Below, in pieces: positions 60,205 to 64,000 of a stretch of DNA of 64,000 nt. Both the position numbers and the translations under genes were made by a program. Position 1 is the stretch's first letter; the number at the start of each line of letters is the position of its first letter. Source of the DNA: Nematostella vectensis (taxonomy: Eukaryota > Cnidaria > Anthozoa > Actiniaria > Edwardsiidae); assembly GCF_932526225.1 (NCBI RefSeq), contig NC_064048.1, positions 335,340 through 399,339 on the forward strand. Direction: 5' to 3'. The notes beneath the pieces were generated by a model that made no database searches, was not told where the DNA came from, and saw only the letters and a list, made by a program, of their open reading frames with translations.

Positions 60205-61125
60205 AGATCGTCCAGCCTGAGATTTCAGCAAATTATAAGATAATGCTATGAATATACCGAGTCTAAGGTAGCAGAAAATATTGCTTGGTTAGTTTTTTGA
60301 GTTCTTAAATGCTTAATAAAATTGTGTTCATGATCGCTCTTCCTGTTCTAGGGGTCAGGGTGCAAAAATATATTCTATTAAATTAAATATATCCTATTAA
60401 ATTGTTCCTTAACAGGGATTATAAAAGATCTGTAAATTAACAAAATCGAATTCTTTTCTTTTCCTGAGAAAAACGGCTTTAAATTCGCTGTCAAGGCCCA
60501 ATAAATCTAAACCGCGGGTACTATGCGAAGTAGTATGCGAAGGGTCGAAAATTAGGCTTTATTTCGGATTTTTTCGGACGCTACTGTTCTACAGCCGATA
60601 CCATCTTTGTATACGAAGGTAGGAAAGCCTCCAGAGCAAAATGGCGGCCGCGAAATCATATACCCAAGAAATTCGAGAGCAAGACAGCCGAAAATTACTC
60701 TGGGATGTTTTGATGCCGATTTTTTTTTACAGGGCAATTACCAATTTTATGATTTACTTATTAACTTATTGACAAAAATTTATGGGCTAGGCTAGGATTA
60801 TAGATTTTTCTAGCAGATCACAATAAAGGCTATTTTGAGGGGTTCTGTTTAAATCCCTGTTTGACTTCATTTTCCCTGAAAAACAGTCGTTGCCATAGTG
60901 ATCAAGATAACATGATCAGGGCGTGGCAACTCAAATCCCCAACCATACCAGGCGTTGTTTATACGTTGATTTCGTTGTATGGAACGTTCTAAGCACTTTT
61001 CATAATTGTTCAAAAATGAACTATGGGACCCCTATTTATTACATTAATTGGGTATTATAATTTTTTTTTAAACAAAAAATCAAGAACATCGTTAAAAACA
61101 TTTTCAGCCTTAAAATGTTCCAAGT
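60205..61125. repeat. Dispersed repeat, copy B, split by extra sequence
   Basis: 60213-60310 and 61069-61120 match the two parts of the repeat at 16970-17270. About 650 extra bases lie between them here, including the short ORF at 60641. Confidence 0.45.
60641..60772 (+). CDS. Small ORF with strong start context, 43 residues
   Basis: AAAATGGCGGCC has A at -3, G at +4, and resembles the YY1-type start-site motif found at many animal first exons. The peptide begins MAAAKSYTQEIREQDSRKLL and then runs into a T-rich, acceptor-like stretch (about 60720-60733), so the natural protein may splice elsewhere. It is not recognised. Confidence 0.22.
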   Translation: MAAAKSYTQEIREQDSRKLLWDVLMPIFFYRAITNFMIYLLTY

Positions 61126-61986
61126 GAAACGAAGTGTCCTTTTAAAAGACTCGTATCTTTGTAAGAATTTCATTTTTTCGTTATCCAAAAGGGACGGGCT
61201 TTCTATCACATGCTCTCCTAGGCATCACTTACGCGGGTCATGTGTTCCGTGATGACAACAGCCACCCTACCGTACTCCTAAGAGACCACAGAATCCCTTC
61301 TAAATATCAGAAGTCGAAAATAGAATTGTAATTCTATTGTTTCTAATGTTTCTTTTGCATTTCTAGTTTCCTTTATGTTGACATGTACCAGCGTTCTGAT
61401 GAAGTTTGCTCACTTCGCACGCATAGTTAACCACCGGAGACGTTGGTTTTAGTAGAAAAAGGATTATGCTTTGCACACACCTGTTCTCGAACCTTGGTCC
61501 AAAGAAAATATGTGAATTTGATCAAGGCACACTTCCCTTTTTAATGTGGATGAGACGTACGCGTCAAACTTTCCATTTCAGTCTGACAGAAAAAAGTTAA
61601 TCAACTCGGTTCTTTGTTTTTTCGTATCTTGAGTAACTTATAACGCTTATAATGCTGGATTTTTAGCTGTTAAGTAAACCCAGACGTTTTATCTGGCTTT
61701 TGATAACGCAATCATTTTTGGTATTGCTATAATGCAATACCTGCCACACAGTAAACATTTGCGTTTGCCTAACGTTCTCCTTGTCAGAACTTTAGTTATT
61801 CTGACAAAATTTCTTGACGGCTGGATTGCGTAAAAGGACTTTCCCAAAGTTTCTTCAAACGGTCAGTGCAAACAATAGTCTTTATGCCCTTCTAAGTGGT
61901 TTGCTAAAAAAAAGCGCTACCATAGGACGTGCCGCGGGAAGAGCGATAGATTACTGGGGTTTTTAAAAGTCTGCGAACTCTCGCTG

Positions 61987-62045
61987 ATTGGCTAGCACTG
62001 GAATTTTTTCCAATCACGCCACCTCTTCTCAAGGTGCTGACCAAT
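61987..62045. promoter_or_regulatory. Cluster of three CCAAT boxes
   Basis: ATTGG at 61987-61991, CCAAT at 62010-62014 and 62041-62045, about 23-31 bases apart, as in NF-Y-driven promoters; 'ggcgccaaa' follows at 62052. No clear coding start is seen on either side. Confidence 0.25.
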
Positions 62046-62099
62046 AAAAAGGCGCCAAATGTAATTCCGCTAGTTGGAATGACGAAAGCCACAGAAAGC

Positions 62100-64000
62100 G
62101 ATTTATCATATTTTGAAAGAGAGTTCGCAGAGAGTTCACAGTAAAGTTTTTTTTTTTTAAGAATGACATATGATTTGAAATGGAGAACATTGTTCGCTAG
62201 ATTAAAACACTTACTTTAAGCGTGTATAAAATACTTACTTATATTATTTTTCGATGCGTGTAGGACTACACTTCGCTTTCACCCACGTTTTCCGGAATCT
62301 AGTCATGGATTTTTAACTTCTCTATTTATACCTATTCATGCAAAAGTATTAGTTACTTAGTATACGTTATACCTGCCGGATACGTGTTCTTGCTCATGGT
62401 TAATGGTTATTTGCTACTTGCTACTCTTCCTTTTAGAGTAGGGCACGTATTATCAGACAAGGGGAAAGCAGCGATGACATGGTATTAGGAAAAAAAAAAC
62501 AAGTCACGTTTTCTAAAAATATAGTGTAATAATATGAAGTATAAAACTAGTACAAGGAGGGAACAAAATATAAAAAGTCTGCCTCTTGATTGCCTCTTGC
62601 TACCACTGCTAGTGGGGCTATTCTGAACTCCAGTATTTTGCTAAATAAGGGCACGTAATTGTTGGTAGAAATTGTGGCGGAAACAAAATCGCAACTAGAA
62701 CCCATATTTGTACATTAGACCGATCTCGGTGGCATTAAAGATTTTATCGACTTATTAAAGACTTCATTTCGTTATTTGTCACAACAAAACAATCCGGGAA
62801 TTTTTATTCGTTCGTCACCCATTCGACTTATTTACAGCAGTCTGATTAAAGCAGTCTAATCTATTTCTGTTGCATACCTTTGTTTAACCGAGAGACAGCG
62901 ACATCTCAGGTTAAAGGGTAAAGCAGATTGCGACAAATTGTAAAAACGGACGGATTGAGTAAAACATATTTTTGGGGTGACTTTTGTCTTTCTAACTCCT
63001 ATAGAAACAAATGTCTGTCTTCAGTTTCATCTAGTTAAAATGCGCAATGATTAGGTCGGTTATGAGGAATGCTCAGTAGAATAAGGAGATATGTGTTATT
63101 TCATGCTCTCCGACGTTGATAACTCGCAACTGGCAAACAACGGGTGTCACGACTTTTGTACGACACGAGCTCTACCCCACTTGTGTACGGTAAATAGCCC
63201 TCGAGATAAGGGAGACACGCCATTACGAATGACCTAGCGTGAAATGCAGGCGTCTACCCGGTGTGTTATATATCGAAAAACCAGCCTCGAGCGTTTTATA
63301 GCCGCCATCTTGGATTTTATAATGTTTTTTTTTTGCTAAAAAAAACCCACCATTATCAAGCAGCCAATGGGTTGGGGTGGTGTAGTGGTGTGCGCGCGTC
63401 CTGCTGTATTTGTTGTGAACACTACTTTATTAGTTCAATACTTTTTTGGCTTTGTCCGATTACATTTGTCTTCAAACAAAAAACTGTCGAAAATCCGAAT
63501 TTTCGTATAAAAGGCTAAAACAGTGCGTCTGTTGAGGCCACATTTGTAATAGCCTGCTATATTTGTTATAACGGACACATTTTTAATAAGGTAGGCCACA
63601 TTTGTAATAAACTGATATCTGATATCTCATGAAAGAGATATCACTTGGTAGGTATCACTTTGTAGGCGTCATAAGAAACAAAGATAAAAGATATGTCATG
63701 ATAGACACATCGTCAGGCTGTCAAACATGCAAGATGTCATGCGAGTGTCAATAACTTGAGACAGAATGGTCACGTGATGTATGACGTCATCGACGACGAC
63801 ATCGAAATATTCATATGAAGTTGAAACATCGTCGGACCGTTACAAGCAGTCATAAAGCTTTATATTAAAATTATCGGACAAAAATAATCAAAGTTCTGGT
63901 TTGGAGCTCTGCTTTTAGGCAGTGCCTTAAGTTATCTGATAAACAAGAAAAATTTGATTTTTCTAAGTGAAAGGAAGACGTTATTCAAAATGACGTCATC
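62100..64000. other. No gene recognised
   Basis: Unassigned sequence. 'ggccacatttgtaata' is duplicated at 63537 and 63595. Two CRE palindromes TGACGTCA lie at 63782-63789 and 63991-63998. The ORF at 63261-63515 is not recognisable. Confidence 0.35.

Noticed and set aside
63365..63420. tRNA-like start (ggggtggtgtagtggtg)
   Set aside because: No B-box, no anticodon arm and no acceptor stem pairing could be built.

Overview
This looks like metazoan nuclear DNA, most likely from an anthozoan cnidarian such as a sea anemone. That placement is inference. It rests on a split animal gene (SINHCAF/FAM60A) with GT-AG introns, an intron-free rhodopsin-class GPCR, degenerate non-LTR and Penelope-like retroelements, short inverted-repeat transposons, and many unrelated minisatellites in moderately AT-rich sequence. 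Genes are sparse and most of the window is repeats.

Layout. 1-1.75 kb: two non-LTR reverse transcriptase fragments in opposite directions, then a Penelope-like element remnant (GIY-YIG end) with an intact hammerhead ribozyme fold in its 3' terminal repeat and an internally deleted copy in the 5' one. 1.9-4.75 kb: an inverted-repeat element carrying another RT remnant, inserted into a 75/85-bp minisatellite. 4.75-9.3 kb: foldback and MITE-like DNA. 9.37-10.08 kb: an unrecognised 235-residue ORF. 13.6-14.1 kb and 22.4-24.9 kb: two two-exon genes that I read as paralogs, each coding a secreted, basic, cysteine-free protein of about 97-99 residues with a shared I-H-x-G-R motif at residues 31-35. 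Between and after them lie Harbinger-like DNA, (ATT)n tracts and 27- and 29-bp minisatellites. 26.9-30.5 kb: a minus-strand non-LTR RT split by other DNA. 30.77-34.39 kb: SINHCAF in three coding exons, with nested foldback elements in intron 2 and a G-rich 3' UTR. 35.06-40.29 kb: a 37-bp satellite with 13-mer higher-order structure. 42.8-44.9 kb: small possible exons and a split 30-bp repeat. 44.98-46.16 kb (minus): a class A GPCR resembling neuropeptide receptors. 47-56.6 kb: minisatellites of 26, 32, 46 and 38 bp. 56.6-64 kb: mostly unassigned, with a few weak exon or promoter candidates.

Functionally, the recognisable host genes are a SIN3-HDAC corepressor subunit (nuclear), a plasma-membrane peptide-type receptor, and the putative pair of secreted basic proteins. 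Nothing in the sequence links them into one pathway. The best candidates for something undescribed are the secreted paralog pair, the minisatellite apparently grown from the inside of a MITE, and the nested hairpins inside the SINHCAF intron.
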